A DNA stretch of 64,000 nucleotides, taken from assembly GCA_949752735.1 (NCBI GenBank), contig OX457038.1:62841111-62905110 (forward strand). Reading direction: 5' to 3'. This document shows positions 1 through 11,643 of the stretch, one piece after another. Source of the DNA: Lumbricus terrestris. Lineage: Eukaryota; Annelida; Clitellata; Crassiclitellata; Lumbricidae. The translations under genes and the position numbers were made by a program. Below the pieces are notes generated by a model. The model was given only the letters and a program-made list of their open reading frames with translations, had not been told where the DNA came from and searched no databases. Every line of letters starts with the position of its first letter. Within the stretch, counting starts at the first letter, position 1.

Positions 1-439
1 GTAGGAGACTAAGGACAGACAATGGTGAGGTGGTAGGACAGACAACAATGGCGAGATGGTAGGATACGCTGTGGAGAAACACCAACAAATATGAAATAGA
101 CAGAAGAAATACTGGGTATTTCTCACATTGAGAGAAATGGGAACTTAAGTATCAGATTGGCAAGATGAGGGTAATGGTAGGAATGGAAAACTTAAGGAGT
201 CACATATAGCTCTAGGGTCTTGATATAGAAGACGATGAGAGAACACCTGAGGAACGGAGGAATTCAAACTTTGTGAAATTCTGGCAAGAAATTGTTTCGG
301 TGTTCAGGTAGAGTATATCAGCTGAAGAACCCAATTATAGCAATCATTGGGGGACAGACAAGAATGAGATTACGAGGATGGTCGCGATAAGCAGGGTGAT
401 TGGATGATGAAGAACTTGTAACTTAGGTAAGTAGGCTGA

Positions 440-565
440 GAGGAATTATTAGCCAGTGAAGTGATTTAAGGATAGGAGTGGCATGGAGATGCTTGGGAGT
501 CCTGGTGACAGTTTGGGCAAAATGAATTTTAGCCGAGTTGAAGACGATCTACATTGAGTGGATAC
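440..565 (-). mobile_element. CR1/L2-type LINE relic (RT C-terminal region)
   Basis: The plus strand at about 452-500 matches the antisense of the LINE at 40.5 kb, for example the shared stretch around GCCAGTGAAGTGATTT. Translated on the minus strand it gives the usual CR1/L2 C-terminal pattern RTPKHLHATPILKSLHWL. The copy is short and has no RT catalytic core. The DNA from 1 to 440 is probably the LINE's 3' untranslated part or unrelated, and I see no gene in it. Confidence 0.6.
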
Positions 566-2045
566 AATATCATGAGCTACTTCGCTCACCAATGGAACGA
601 TATCCGGCTTCTAAGGCGGCAGATAAGGTGACGTGAATCACATCTCTTCCCACAACTTTATGAGTACCAACTGAAATCCAAACACAAAATAAAAAATATC
701 GGATACTCACTTCACAAAGAATTTTTCAAAGATAATCTTTTTAAAATCAACCAAACGTTCAATGGAATGATCACCAACCTATAAAATGGACACATCACTA
801 TCACGATCATTTACTATCGAGGGGCGAAAATTACTTACCGTCTTCATCACACACCCCAACTCCACATAGGGGCGCTGTATAAATTATGATTGATTGATTG
901 ATAAATAAACTCTGACACCCCTCCCCAATTCTCATACTGTGGACCCAATCGATCGCTGTGCATCTCAAGTCCTTCAACCAAGACATCGAACGACCAAGTT
1001 ATGAACGCAAAGAGCTACAAAAGTTCCATAGGACTACTCTGAACTTACGTACGTCCTATAATAGGCATTGATTTCCCATTATTCAGAACTACAGACATGC
1101 TTCCTGCTTCTCAATGCCGCACTTTCAATAAAAATTTCCTAAAATTGGACTTTAAAACTGCAAAGATTTACAAATAGAAGCAAAACATTTTATTACATGT
1201 GCAGTTTTCAGATTACGCATTTGAGATTCCGCAATCGATGACGTAATTAAGTCTTGAGGCGCAGCAATTTTTTAATGTTGACAACTTAGGCCTAGGCCCA
1301 AACATCTTAAAATCTTTGCCTAGGCCTATACATAATTTAGATGCTATAGTAGCATACTAGAACTAAATTAACTATTTGCGTATTTATACAGCACCTCCCG
1401 GAATCCAAGCTAATCAGAGTTAAACTCAGTTCGAAGAATCTCCGAAAAATAAAAGTATTAGCAAAGATAATATATATTATATAAGGTCTTTGACATTGGG
1501 CTAAGACAACAGGCAAAAACAGCGGTAGGCCTAGACCTAGGTCTACGAGAGTCCCAGACAAAATGTTTAACAGGAGGCCATTCTACAGCAAAGCGCGGCA
1601 CGATGTTGTGCTGTGCTAGCTGCCAAACCCTGATATAGGCCTAAATCTGAGTCGATGGTAGCCTATATGAGACCATCAGCCTTCGTTGGGCGGGTAAAAA
1701 GTTAAAATTAAAAAACACGCGGTTTCTTAACAGATATATGCACCTCGAAACTGAACCAAGTTAAAACCAAATGCGCAGATTAAGATTAGGCCTATACTAC
1801 AATCAGAACAGATTATTACATCGATAATAATTATTACAGAACAGCAACAGCAAAGTTGTGAGTGTGACTTGAAAAGGACGTACGTAGGCCTATACTACTA
1901 CAACCACTGCGCTTGTCTTCTTTGATATAAGTCGATTACGTCATAATTCTAGACTATGACATCACTGTAAAATGACGTATAATCGATAGTCATCCTTTGT
2001 TTTCATATAAGTTCTTAACAGTTTCGGCCGAATTTCCGTTTAAAC
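566..2045. other. No gene seen; repeat-bearing intergenic DNA
   Basis: No conserved coding sequence was recognised. At about 870-900 there is a GGCGCTGTATAAAT motif followed by ATTGATTGATTG. This is the 3'-tail signature seen at other LINE ends in this window, so a decayed LINE or SINE end probably lies here. Several TAGGCCTA octamers occur between 1280 and 1890. Confidence 0.4.
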
Positions 2046-2298
2046 CAGTCGACGACAAAATAATACGACGAAAGAAGTCGAAATGTCGACAAAAGAAGCG
2101 AAGAAGATCATAAGACTGTAACGCCCGCCCCTACCGTCATCCCCGGAGTCGCCACTTCCGGATCCTCGAACGATAAGGCTGCGTGCTGCTGTAGATCATA
2201 GTTCTTAGAGATAGAGGGAGGACAGGAGGAGGTAACCTCCGGGTTCGAATCCCAGCGATGGAAAGGCGGCCAGTTATCTCGGCTGCCTAACTCCCTGT

Positions 2299-2905
2299 AT
2301 GCGATCTGTCTCTTCATCGATTTTTTCTTCTATGGTCCATGCCTTCATCTGTTCCCGCATTGACTATTGTAACTCGTTACTCATTGGCCTACCTAAACTC
2401 CGCCTGGCTCCTCTTCAATCGGTACTTAATGCATCTGCACGTTTGATTGCCCGCCTTCCTCGTTTCTCTCACATTTCGACTTTCATGACTGAGCACCTTC
2501 ACTGACTTCCTTTGACTGCCCGGATTCAATATAAAATTCTGTTTCTTACCTATAAGATGTTTTTGGGTCAAGCGCCTCACTACCTTTGTGATCTTATTAG
2601 GAAACCTTTCTCTGCTACCGTTGGACGTTCTCTCCGCTCTTTAGACCGTCACGATCTTTTTGTACCACGATCTCGGACTGCCACAGCCCAACATCGCGCC
2701 TTTGCCTCCGTCTGCCCTTTACTGTGGAATGGCGTTCCTCCTGTTATTCGTTCCCAGATTTTATCTGGAGGCTTTACTTTTTCTGCCCGTTGTCTTAAGA
2801 TTTTTCTTTTTCCAGGAGTTCTTCGCACTGGGAGCGCCTCTGATTAGGTTGTACTGTGAGAGGCGCTTTATAAATCCCAAAATAGAATAGAATAGAATAG
2901 AAATT
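2299..2905 (+). mobile_element. CR1/L2-type LINE, 5'-truncated 3' end
   Basis: The plus frame encodes the C-terminal part of a non-LTR reverse transcriptase: the SRIDYCNSLLIGLPK block, the ARIQYKILFLTYK block and the later CPLLWNGVP block, in the order typical of CR1/L2 elements. An in-frame TGA at 2503-2505 splits it where family members normally have Trp. The RT catalytic core is absent. The 3' end carries GGCGCTTTATAAAT followed by a run of ATAGA pentamers at about 2885-2905, a normal simple-repeat LINE tail. It inserted next to, and opposite to, the gag-like ORF at 3417-2910. Confidence 0.8.
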
Positions 2906-2909
2906 GGAG

Positions 2910-3417
2910 CCTTGCTAGCCAATCTTTCACTTCTTCGCCGTAAACTGGGAGGTGGGAAATCTTTAGGCCTAGCCCCAAAACTTTCTGCCAGGCCGATGGT
3001 CGAGTGGTATGGCGCGTCCGCAGTGGTAATAGCGGTGGACCTAGGTCCAGAGTTCAAATCTACAGCAGATCTTGGTACCGGCGATGACTCTAGTCTCTCT
3101 AAGCGTGACACAACCTCCGTCAGCGCTTCTCTGACATTAGAGTGCACAGCAGAGATTTCCTCTCTGACATTCAATTGCACGGATGAAATAGCATCTTTAA
3201 CATTGGACTGTACTGATGAAATAGCATCTCTAGTTTCCATCGCATGTGATTGTATCGCTTCTTGCGTATTCCTAGCATGCGACTGAATCACTTCATTTGT
3301 ATTCATAGCATTAGTCTGCATAGACGAATGCATGGAAGTTATCGCTTCCATTACCAACTCCAAAGATGAGGGAGGCCTAGAAGGCTGGGCAGGGGTGACC
3401 GCCCTAGAATTATCCAT
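2910..3417 (-). pseudogene. Gag-like ORF remnant with repeated coiled-coil segment
   Basis: An ATG at 3417 (minus strand) opens about 170 codons before the reading runs into the LINE tail at 2905. Residues about 35-115 are a regular helical repeat (blocks such as QSHAMETRDAISSVQ and NVREEISAVHSNVREA), then a basic RRRSERLASKAP segment like those in retroelement Gag proteins. Upstream on the minus strand, near 3760, lies TGGCGC, which could be a primer-binding site of an LTR element whose LTR would lie in the 3.8-4.86 kb CpG-rich DNA. No second LTR or pol was found. It could instead be a host exon. Confidence 0.35.
2990..3080 (+). repeat. tRNA-like relic (Leu/Ser type A and B boxes)
   Basis: The sequence has an A-box-like GATGGTCGAGTGGTATGGCG, a long variable region and a B-box-like GAGTTCAAATCT in tRNA order. 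The stems do not pair well, so it is a tRNA pseudogene or SINE head rather than a working tRNA. It lies inside the opposite-strand gag-like ORF. Confidence 0.3.
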
Positions 3418-4089
3418 GGCGCTAAATCAGTTTCCTTTATCACTCTCGCTAGCAATGATCAAAGTCAGTAGATTTAATAATATTTCTTATTATTATCAAT
3501 CAATTGAATCTTCAATTAACATCAGTTACATTCAATGCAATCAATATAATACAACTTATGCAATCAGCAAATAGACCGGAGTACTTTAAAATAATATTCC
3601 CCGTTTTATCTCTAAGACCACGGCCAATTTAGTTAATAGCCCAAATCATCTATCACCGATCGCTTTTAACCTAAACGTACCTCAATTTCCGTCGCGAGGG
3701 ATAGGATGCGAAGAATCCGGAGTCGTATGGAGATCCGGGGAATGCGTCGATGATATTGCGCCAGAAGTGAACCGTTGAGGTCCGATGCCCGTAGACCGAT
3801 GGCAAAAGGCGACGAACAAGAATAACACGTCGTACTATTTTCTAGGATTAATTGACGCCCTTAGGCCACCAACTTTAAAATATCGCAAGAAACGCAACAG
3901 AATTTGAAAGAGAGATATAATTCGCTCCTGCGAAACGTAGAATGAATGGCTGAAGCGACGGATCACCGACAGAACGCCCAGCGATGACGATTCGACACAC
4001 GCAGGACCGATATATATATTTCGACTCCTGTCGATAAATGAAACCAAGCAGAATCCGTAAGAAACTCACTACGCAATATCGGCGTCGTT

Positions 4090-4862
4090 ACTCAAACGCG
4101 TCTTAACTTCTTGAAATTCCGGCGTGATCTGCCCATCGACAAAGATACGTCTACTTTCCGTGAACTTCTGGCTGCATCTGACTTCTCGACAGTGCGCGTT
4201 CCTTTTATTAAGTCTTCTTGCCGCTGACGCCAGTGACGTCAGAGCACAGGTGGTGACCATCTGTGTATACGCGCGTAAAGAAGGCGCCAAATCCGTGTCA
4301 TCGTATCTATGTCTGCCGTAGCTCTTTCTGTATCTTCCTTACTCTGTCTCTATCTTTGCCTCTCAAAACGCGCCCTCTGACGACCGCACGTGCGTCTCCC
4401 CTTCCCTTCGAGGCGCCATTAAACCGTGCGAAACACGGCAGTTTCCATACAGGCAAGAAATCGGACTGTATTTGACAATCGGCCACCCACGACGTGTCCT
4501 TTTCTCTGTCCGTCTTTATGTCCTTTTCCATATCTCCGCTTGTGATAGCGACTTTGTCTGTTGTGACATTGCGTGTCTGCGCGACTATGTCTGTCGTCGC
4601 TCCCCTCCTCTCTTTGCTACAGCTCCTGCGTAAGGCCGACCGTGGGAGAGATTCGCGACGGCTGCCGCTGTCTTTGAAGACGACGGCCGAGGCGGCGACC
4701 GAAGCGTGGGATAAATTCGCGACGAAAGACCGACCGCAGCCGCCGGTGCTCTTTCTCGGCCGTGAGAACATTTGCCGACATATCGATCGCTTACCAACGA
4801 CGACGCGATCGTCGACCGCCCACGTAGCAATCGACTCCACACCAGACGGCGCTAGCGATTAA
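4090..4862. other. CpG-rich stretch, possible promoter or LTR
   Basis: CpG density is clearly higher than in neighbouring DNA, and overlapping ORFs are open on both strands (4494-4862 plus, 4840-4307 minus). That is what high GC produces by chance. Neither translation has a recognisable domain. It could be a promoter, or the LTR of the gag-like fragment at 3417-2910. I cannot decide. Confidence 0.3.
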
Positions 4863-5690
4863 AACGCGGCGGAAATGCAAATGGCCGCTCTCAAATATAT
4901 CAGATCCCTGATCCCTCAATCGATCAAGAATTAAATAAAAAAATAATAATACTAGCGACCGAAACTTGTAGCGATCGCTACAAGACGACAAAAGAAGACG
5001 ATATTAAGATATCAAAAGCGATGGAAGATGAAAGAATTGAAAAAATGGCGAAATGATGACAAAAATGCGATAAAAAGATGATGAAAAATGACGACGAAAG
5101 ATAGACTATCGAAGAAGATGACGAATAAGGTAGATAAACAGCTCATGAGCTGTGTGAAAGGTCGATCATCGAAGTGAACAAGATATTATCCGCATTTCAT
5201 CGACAAAAAATCGGTAAGGAAGTTTGCAAAAATTGAAACTATTAAATAGCCTAAAGAGTGGTGTAATAAAAATAGGAAGTGAGTGTGGATTGTTGAAGTG
5301 GGACCAAATTTGAAAAGAAGTAGGCCTAGTGCTTAAATGTAAGAACATTAACTATAACTATCCGCGCCTCAGATGCACACTTCAATTGGTGTGACTAGCT
5401 TGCGCGCGTGATATAGGCTATTTAGGCCTATGTAATAATAATAGCAAAATCACATTTTTATGGAAGGCAGCCGTTGTTTGTGATTTTAGTTTGATGAATA
5501 ATTATATTCATTTAGCTCGCTTTGAAAGTAGCCGACAAATGCATGAGGACTGTTTTGCATGAAAGTGTCAAATGACCCTCCCCCCCCAATCAAACTAACA
5601 TAGTGAAGATAAACAGGAGAGACGCAGATCGACAGACAGACACACACACACAGACAGACGTTTACGCTTATAGTTACTATGATACCGGTA
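4863..5690. other. No gene seen
   Basis: AT-rich DNA with GATGA-type low complexity at 5000-5130, a short C run near 5581 and an ACAC/CAGA microsatellite at about 5625-5660. No conserved coding sequence. Confidence 0.4.
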
Positions 5691-5699
5691 CAGGAGTCC

Positions 5700-5890
5700 A
5701 ATCATGGACAGATTGACGGATGACAGACAGTCAGGCCAATACCTATAAGCACTTTCTGTACAAAGTTTGCAATTGCAAGTGAAAGACTTGCCCACCGTCC
5801 CTACGCGGCGACTTGAGGTGGATTCGAACCTGCAACCCTTCGGCTGCAAGGCGGCGAATATACCCGGACTACGTATACACCACCGCGCCC
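5700..5890 (-). mobile_element. tRNA-derived SINE
   Basis: Read on the minus strand from about 5890, the sequence starts like a tRNA (GGGGCGCGGTGGTGTATACG as A-box region) and has a B box GGTTCGAATCC near 5825. It continues into GTAGGGACGGTGGGCAAGTC and CACTTGCAATT. The second SINE at 56.5 kb has the same body (TGTAGGGACCCTGAGTAAGT, CACTCGCAATT), so the two belong to one tRNA-headed SINE family. No clear target duplication was found. Confidence 0.6.
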
Positions 5891-5899
5891 CACGTACGC

Positions 5900-8480
5900 T
5901 TCCCTGTGTCTGCAGACATTGTGACGTCATTTTCAGTAATAGGGTTTATTCTCTTGAGCAAGAAGCCTATAGCTATAATTTGACGTCATGTGCTTTTGGA
6001 TATAACCGCTAGTCTAATTTAGCTAATGGAGACTGAAGTGCATTGTGACGTCACATGTGCTATTTTGACCATGCATGATTTTGCAGACTTTTAAAACTCC
6101 GCGTGGTCTTCTTACGTTTTAGAAACATTTCTGAGGCAAGTCGAAAAATATCCGAAGACGAAAGAGGCTCTGAAGGTGTGTTCTGAAGAAATTTGAAGTA
6201 TAGAAGAACGACGAGGAAGTTGCAAAAACGTAAGCGATTGGGTTTATACGCTTGATTATAATATTATTATAACCGGTCGATTTGATATTATATTTTGGAC
6301 TTGAACTTCAAGCGGCTTGCAACCTTAATTTTAGAGGATCGATGGAGTTCATGCCATCATAAATTATAGCTAGGTTATAGGTATAATTAATCATGCAAAT
6401 CTAGGTTATATAGGCCTACGGTAGATCGTGTTGTAGGTCGTATTAAACTGAATAAGCCTGGAATTTGATTGTCTATTATATGCATGGCTTGACAAGTTAA
6501 ATTCTGAATTGCGGCTTTAAGTTTTCCTCGAGGACATGTCACGCATTGATCAAGACTGCTGTAAATGATAACAATGGTTTGTCGTATAAACTTGTTCTTT
6601 GGGGGAGACGTCCAATTCGACGTTCGTTTACTCGGCTCTACCAACACCCACACAACTATCTTTTTCGTTTTCCAATAGCAATCGACCATTTTATACCTCT
6701 TTAATATAATCTTAAAATACAAGCGCTGATGCGATGTCGTTGGCTTACACAGTCAGAGTGCTATCGGTTGGGTCGCTAACGAGGCACGCCGCACGCCCCA
6801 GCAAGAGAATCTTAATTGTAATCCATTTCTTCCCATAATATAATATTATTATCATAACATGTATTAATCTTCGTGGGCTTTCTGTGTTGCTATAGGTGTC
6901 GCTACATAGTTGCCTGGGAAGATTGACCTGAGAGGGTTGGACTGAGGGGGATTGTGATGAGGGACGGTTGTGTGGCTCTGTGTTGTTTTTGTTGTTGTTG
7001 TGTACGTGTTTGTAGTTTATTTGTATTAGTACCTGCCGGGCCTCTGGCGTGGCGTAAAACCCCGTAAGCTCCTCGCAAAGGCAGGAGGGCCCCTGGCGTG
7101 GATTAGGCCCAATATCCCGCAAGCCCACTATTATTAATTTTAAATTTATATTTTTTATTATGTGTTGTGCGCTGTGGAGCCGAGGATGAGAGGGGGAAAG
7201 CAAGGGTGGTATGATTGAAATGGTGGACGTGGAGCCAGGTCGGAGTCATCGAAACAGCGTCAAGAGAAGAACAACATCAAAAGTTCCTCAACTCAATCGA
7301 CAACGAGGCGGACATTCATTCGACCCAGAACAAAAGTTCTTCGTTATAAATGCGAGACTGAAACAAATTTGTGCAAATACGATCAGTTAACAGCGTGCAT
7401 TGAGGAGAAATATTCCTCACTCAGTGGACTTGCAATAAAATTACAGTTATTTGCTCAATTAATTGTCTTTTCTGTGTCATGTCTTTCTGACTGCACGTCT
7501 TTAGCCGTCGTATGCACTGCCATCGTGCAGTGTTTAAATCAACGTTAGCAGCTAGCTACGTATAGCCAGGCGAGCAAGTATAAGAAGGATCCGATATATA
7601 TGTTATGATAAACTGCAGTTTGCCGAATCCCTACTGCTTGGCTAAACGATCGAAGTCCTATAATCTTTGACTGTAATTCCAAAGTACGAGAAGTTCAATT
7701 GCTTCTCAGTAACTTCTGTGACTGAAACCGAACAGAAAAAGACTAAATACAAATGCTACGGGCATAGAAAATAACCACAGCCGATGACGGCGAAACGGGC
7801 AAATGGCCAGAAAATCTAGAGTTGTAATTTGTAGGCTACCTATAGCTCTCTCTTGGACGTTTGCTTTCAGTTCTGAGGAGTAACTGTAAGCTAATTTTGT
7901 ATAGCATTATAATGGTCAGCTAATTGTTATGCAAGAGCGTGCAGCTGAGGAAGGCCAGGTGCCTGAGTGGCGGGAAAGTTGCAGCGGCGCGACGTCGCCG
8001 GAGAGCGCGAGAGACAGAGACATAGAGAAAGACAGAGAGACGGACAGAGAGACGGACAGAGCGGCTGAAGGACGTGTGTACGCTGAGAGTGAGATAGGCA
8101 CGTGTAGGTGTGCTAGTCAGGTGTAGAAGGAGTAGTGTATGAAGAAAGTGTTAATAAGATGGCGTTTCTGTTGTATCATTTTATTGTTTGCCGTTGTTGG
8201 TGAATTTTGTGTTGATTGCAACTTTTGGAGATTTGAAGAAACTGAATACAAGAAACCGATCGTTGTTTTAAGTAAACAAGTTAAAGAACTTTAGACACTT
8301 ATAAACTAGCCATTAGCTACCTCAGTACAGTCATTTAGGTTAGGCCTATAGGCTGCGCTGCTGAACTTTTGAAGAGACTGGAAAGGCGTGAGGGATAAGC
8401 TCACAGTAACTATAAACGAAGACAACAATAATTGTCAATCCCTTGGTCAATATAAAGTCATATAAGTCGATCGCATGCAG
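5900..8480. other. No gene seen
   Basis: No recognisable coding sequence. A CGGACAGAGAGA-type low-complexity patch lies at 8000-8065. A short open stretch near 6118-6172 ends in a GTGTGT donor-like site but is too short to call an exon. Possible retroposon debris lies at 6990-7160. Confidence 0.35.
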
Positions 8481-8489
8481 TTTGGTCAT

Positions 8490-8755
8490 AAACATGATAA
8501 GGTCGGCATTGCCTCTATATGTCGGCATCACCTCTATAGGTCGGCAGCACCTCTATAGGTCGGCAGCACCTCTATAGGTCGGCATCACTTCTAAGGTTGG
8601 TTTCTCGATCCTACGGTTGGCTTCTCATTAAGGTTGGCATCTCCTAAGGTCGGCATCACTTCTAAAGTCGGCATCACTTCTAAGGTTGGCTTCTCCTAAG
8701 GTTGACTTCTCATTAAGGTTGGCATCTCCTAAGGTTGGCATCGCCTCTCTGCCAA
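8490..8755. repeat. Minisatellite, ~19-21 bp GGTCGGCATC units
   Basis: About thirteen degenerate copies of a GGTYGGCATCACCTCTATA-type unit run in tandem. The left units (CTCTATAGGTCGGCAGCAC) are nearly identical, and the right units drift to CTAAGGTTGGCTTCTC. Such a gradient suggests recent expansion at the left end. Confidence 0.85.
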
Positions 8756-8859
8756 TGTTTGCGATATTTTAGGCATTCTGTATCTGCACGATTACTAAGA
8801 ACAGCAATAATCTTCTTTTGATTTGAAAATGACACAACGCAGTTCGATTTCAATAATAT

Positions 8860-9330
8860 GGGCCTAAACTGGAAGAAAGGGAAAATGATGAGACCATTGG
8901 CGTCACCCTCCATTCTCAACCACGCTTGGGACTCGCAAATCAGAGCCATGCAACAGTTTCAGAGTTTCACAGACTCGTTGCTTATGTTGCCTATGTTGCT
9001 TATGTTGCTTATGTTGCTTATGTTGCTTATGTTGCTGTTTAACTACACCGTGTCAAATCAACGATGATTAGCGTCGCCCTCCTCATCTCTCCAGTCTTGG
9101 GACTGGCACTGGACTTCTATTTAGCATGCATACAGTTGTACACAAAATGTGCAGTTCTAAAGGGATTTGTGCAGTTATAGCCTATATAAGCAGTGCGTCT
9201 TCTGTGCAGTGAAAACTAGTAAAAGCATGTCATTGTTCTCCGATTGGGAGTAGGTCTCTAATTTGCCATGGAGAATGCATGGAGGACAAAAGAAGGCATT
9301 GTGCATTTCTAAGAGTTCCTTTAAAGAACG
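8860..9330. repeat. Dispersed repeat, inverted copy at 58.4-59.07 kb
   Basis: The segment 9045-9110 (CGTCGCCCTCCTCATC, then GTCTTGGGACTGGCACTG) matches the reverse complement of 58995-59070. The segment 9130-9300 (ACAAAATGTGCAGTTCTAAA, TCCGATTGGGAGTAGG) matches the reverse complement of 58400-58530. Within this copy the CCTCC...CTTGGGACT motif also occurs at about 8905-8935, so it is internally duplicated. No coding capacity or terminal repeats were found. Confidence 0.5.
8981..9036. repeat. 9-bp tandem repeat (TTATGTTGC)n
   Basis: Six near-perfect copies of a nonamer encoding Leu-Met-Leu if read. Being a multiple of three, the array keeps one frame open, but there is no sign of a gene around it. 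Confidence 0.85.
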
Positions 9331-9703
9331 AGTGACTGGCAGTGCTGCCAAAGTATAGGCCTACCAGCAATGACGGCGTTCAAACACGTCATTGGTTATA
9401 ATTAACGAAGTTGGTTTAACCGAGCGCCTCTCTGTTATCGACTCTTGAGACTCTCACTACCAGGCTGCATGCAGCGGTAGAATTTCAAACATTATTCGTA
9501 CATTTAACTACTAAATGTTATAATATATATGAACTGCCATTCAGGCCTATAATATAATACGCTGTCTATCAGCCATTTTATCAGGCAACGCTGGCGTCCC
9601 ACGCTGTGAGTTTTGTATTATATGCCTGTAGCTCTGGCGCTGTTGATGTCGGTAACTGGCGAATAGTGTACAGTGTACACTGCCGTCAAGACTTTGAACT
9701 CTA

Positions 9704-9730
9704 GCAGCAGCAGCCAGCAGCAGCAGCAGG
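9704..9730. repeat. Short CAG-rich microsatellite
   Basis: AGCAGCAGCAGCCAGCAGCA-type triplets in a moderately CpG-rich stretch (9580-9990). No gene was recognised around it. Confidence 0.6.
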
Positions 9731-10261
9731 CCGTAGCAGCCCGTGGATAGAGGCTCATGGAGCAACCAGTCTCCTCAGCCGACCTATACAGAAAAATGGT
9801 GGCTGTAGGGCGTTTGGGAGTCTTCCTGGACGAAAGATATCGATGACTGCTTGGTTCGGCCGACTCTTACCGGCTGCCGACTTGGGCGGATTATTGCTAT
9901 AGAGCGAAGTTTGCGCTGATTCTGCGGATTGGGCCGCGAAGCCCACGCTATACTTTTCTATACGTCTTCTGACAAGTTCAGAGCGCACGTGTACGGAAAT
10001 CTTTTTACGAAGATGTTGATTTGTGATTTTCTCTCACCTGTCAGTTTTCGACCGCACTTTCCCAATGGATTACAATTTTTCCCACAACGGCTTCGTTTAA
10101 GGCAACATTGCTTGGTTGCTTCGTGCATTCAATATGAAAGGAGATAATAAAATTATTATAATATATTATATATAAAAATATTATAAAAGTCGTTTTCTAC
10201 ATGAGGAGATCAACTCGCGAAGTTTCTGTTGATAGATGACCTGCGTGATTTAAAGTTTTCG

Positions 10262-10268
10262 TCATATA

Positions 10269-10302
<34 letters not shown>

Positions 10303-10325
10303 GCTACATGTATATATATATATAA
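10262..10325. repeat. AT dinucleotide microsatellite
   Basis: Runs of TATATA separated by GTGTGTA and GCTACATG. Confidence 0.85.
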
Positions 10326-10488
10326 TATTTGGTCCTATATAGCCTACGTACAATGGTCTGTTAAGAATCGTTCTCATACGTCAAAGAAAGATCGCATGCA
10401 GGTACGATGTAATCTAAATTTTGTCGATAATTTAAGCATACATTTCACGAGTCGGATGAAAAATACCACGCAGACCAATAGGTCTAAG

Positions 10489-11524
10489 TGTAGCGGTAGA
10501 ATGCTTCTTATCAAACAAACCTATTAAATGATGCATTGTATAAGTATTAAATAGGTAAGAATTAAGCTAGACAATATGTGGCGTATTGTAGATTATAATT
10601 AATATTACTTGTGGCATTAAGTTAGATAATAATAATAGCGCTATAACAATTCTTGAATACGCGCTACATCAATTATCGAAACACAACGAAGGGCAGAAAG
10701 CAGCGTCAAACTTGAGCAGACGGCAACAACGGCAGACGAAAAGTTAGACAGCGAAAAGATGGCGAAGGAAGAAGACGTAGATTTCTGAGCAAGGGCGGCC
10801 ATTGACGATTGTGGCGTTCCTTGTCGGTAATTCAGAAGATCTGACGGTGAATTGGGTGTGGAAGGCGACACGTTGTCGGCCTGTCCCACTGGTGAGACTA
10901 TAAGTCCTTGGGAATAGAGATACCAGGGCTTGTCGTACGGAAACTTTGCGAAGTTTGGTGAGACACTTGCGAGTGCACTGCGATCGACATCGGAGAAGAT
11001 CGAATTCGGAACTACAATTGCGATTGGAGTTCGACGGCAGAAGAAAGGGGCGAAACTACAACAAGACGAGCAAGCGACGAGAAGCTACCGTTGCTTGTGG
11101 AGAAACAACGAGGTGGACGAAACTACAGAGTGCTGTGCCAGCTACAGCATTCTCCGTCTACGCAGCTACGGAAGAGAATTGGAAACGACGGCAAGCAAGA
11201 AGAAGGTGACCTTCCTTCCTCTTCAAACCTTCATTCCAATCCATACGAACTGAAGAACTTCTACATCTACGCTGGAAAAGTCCAACGTGGAAGATAAGAA
11301 ACAAGCTATAATATTATTAGATAATACGCCACAATAAGTAGATAGGATTATTGATTGTATTTTACTGTTTGATATTGTTTTATTATAATATAATCTTTAA
11401 ACGAATCTCAGCTACATTTGTTTTAGGTCCTAGTTCATTCTAATATTGATCACCCAATGGCCTCTGAGCATAAAGTTCCCTATTAAAGCTAGATTTAAAA
11501 CCCTAGATTTTGATGGCAGTGACA
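10489..11524 (+). repeat. 5' LTR
   Basis: 1036 bp, TGTAGCGG to GTGACA. It is matched at a constant offset of 6,491 bp by the 3' LTR. It contains an ATTAAA poly(A)-like hexamer near 11482 and an ORF of 107 codons (10930-11253) present in both LTRs. Confidence 0.95.
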
Positions 11525-11560
11525 AGAGTGGGTGCCCATGCCGGGATAAAAGTCAGTAAA
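11525..11560 (+). promoter_or_regulatory. Probable primer-binding site
   Basis: Just 3' of the LTR is AGAGTGGGTGCCCATGCCGG, which contains the TGG expected to pair with a tRNA CCA end. I cannot name the tRNA: it resembles a Gly-tRNA 3' end only in part. Confidence 0.5.
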
Positions 11561-11643
11561 GATTTAAGTCAGTAAAGATTTGAGTAAGTAAAGATTTAAG
11601 TCATTAAAGATTTAATTCAGTAAAGATTTGAGTCAGTAAAAAA
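11545..11643 (+). repeat. 17-bp tandem repeat in the retrotransposon leader
   Basis: About six copies of AGTCAGTAAAGATTTRA lie between the primer-binding site and Gag. They are untranslated leader sequence and could affect packaging or RNA structure. No function is shown. Confidence 0.85.

Noticed and set aside
2215..2270. GGGTTCGAATCCCAGCGATG as a possible tRNA gene
   Set aside because: Only the B box is good. No acceptor or anticodon stem could be drawn, so it is at most a SINE or tRNA relic.
4307..4862. 177-codon minus and 122-codon plus overlapping ORFs as genes
   Set aside because: High GC keeps both strands open. No domain, splice or start context supports either.
8490..8755. Repeat array considered as a CRISPR-like array
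   Set aside because: Units are contiguous and degenerate without unique spacers, and the genome is eukaryotic.
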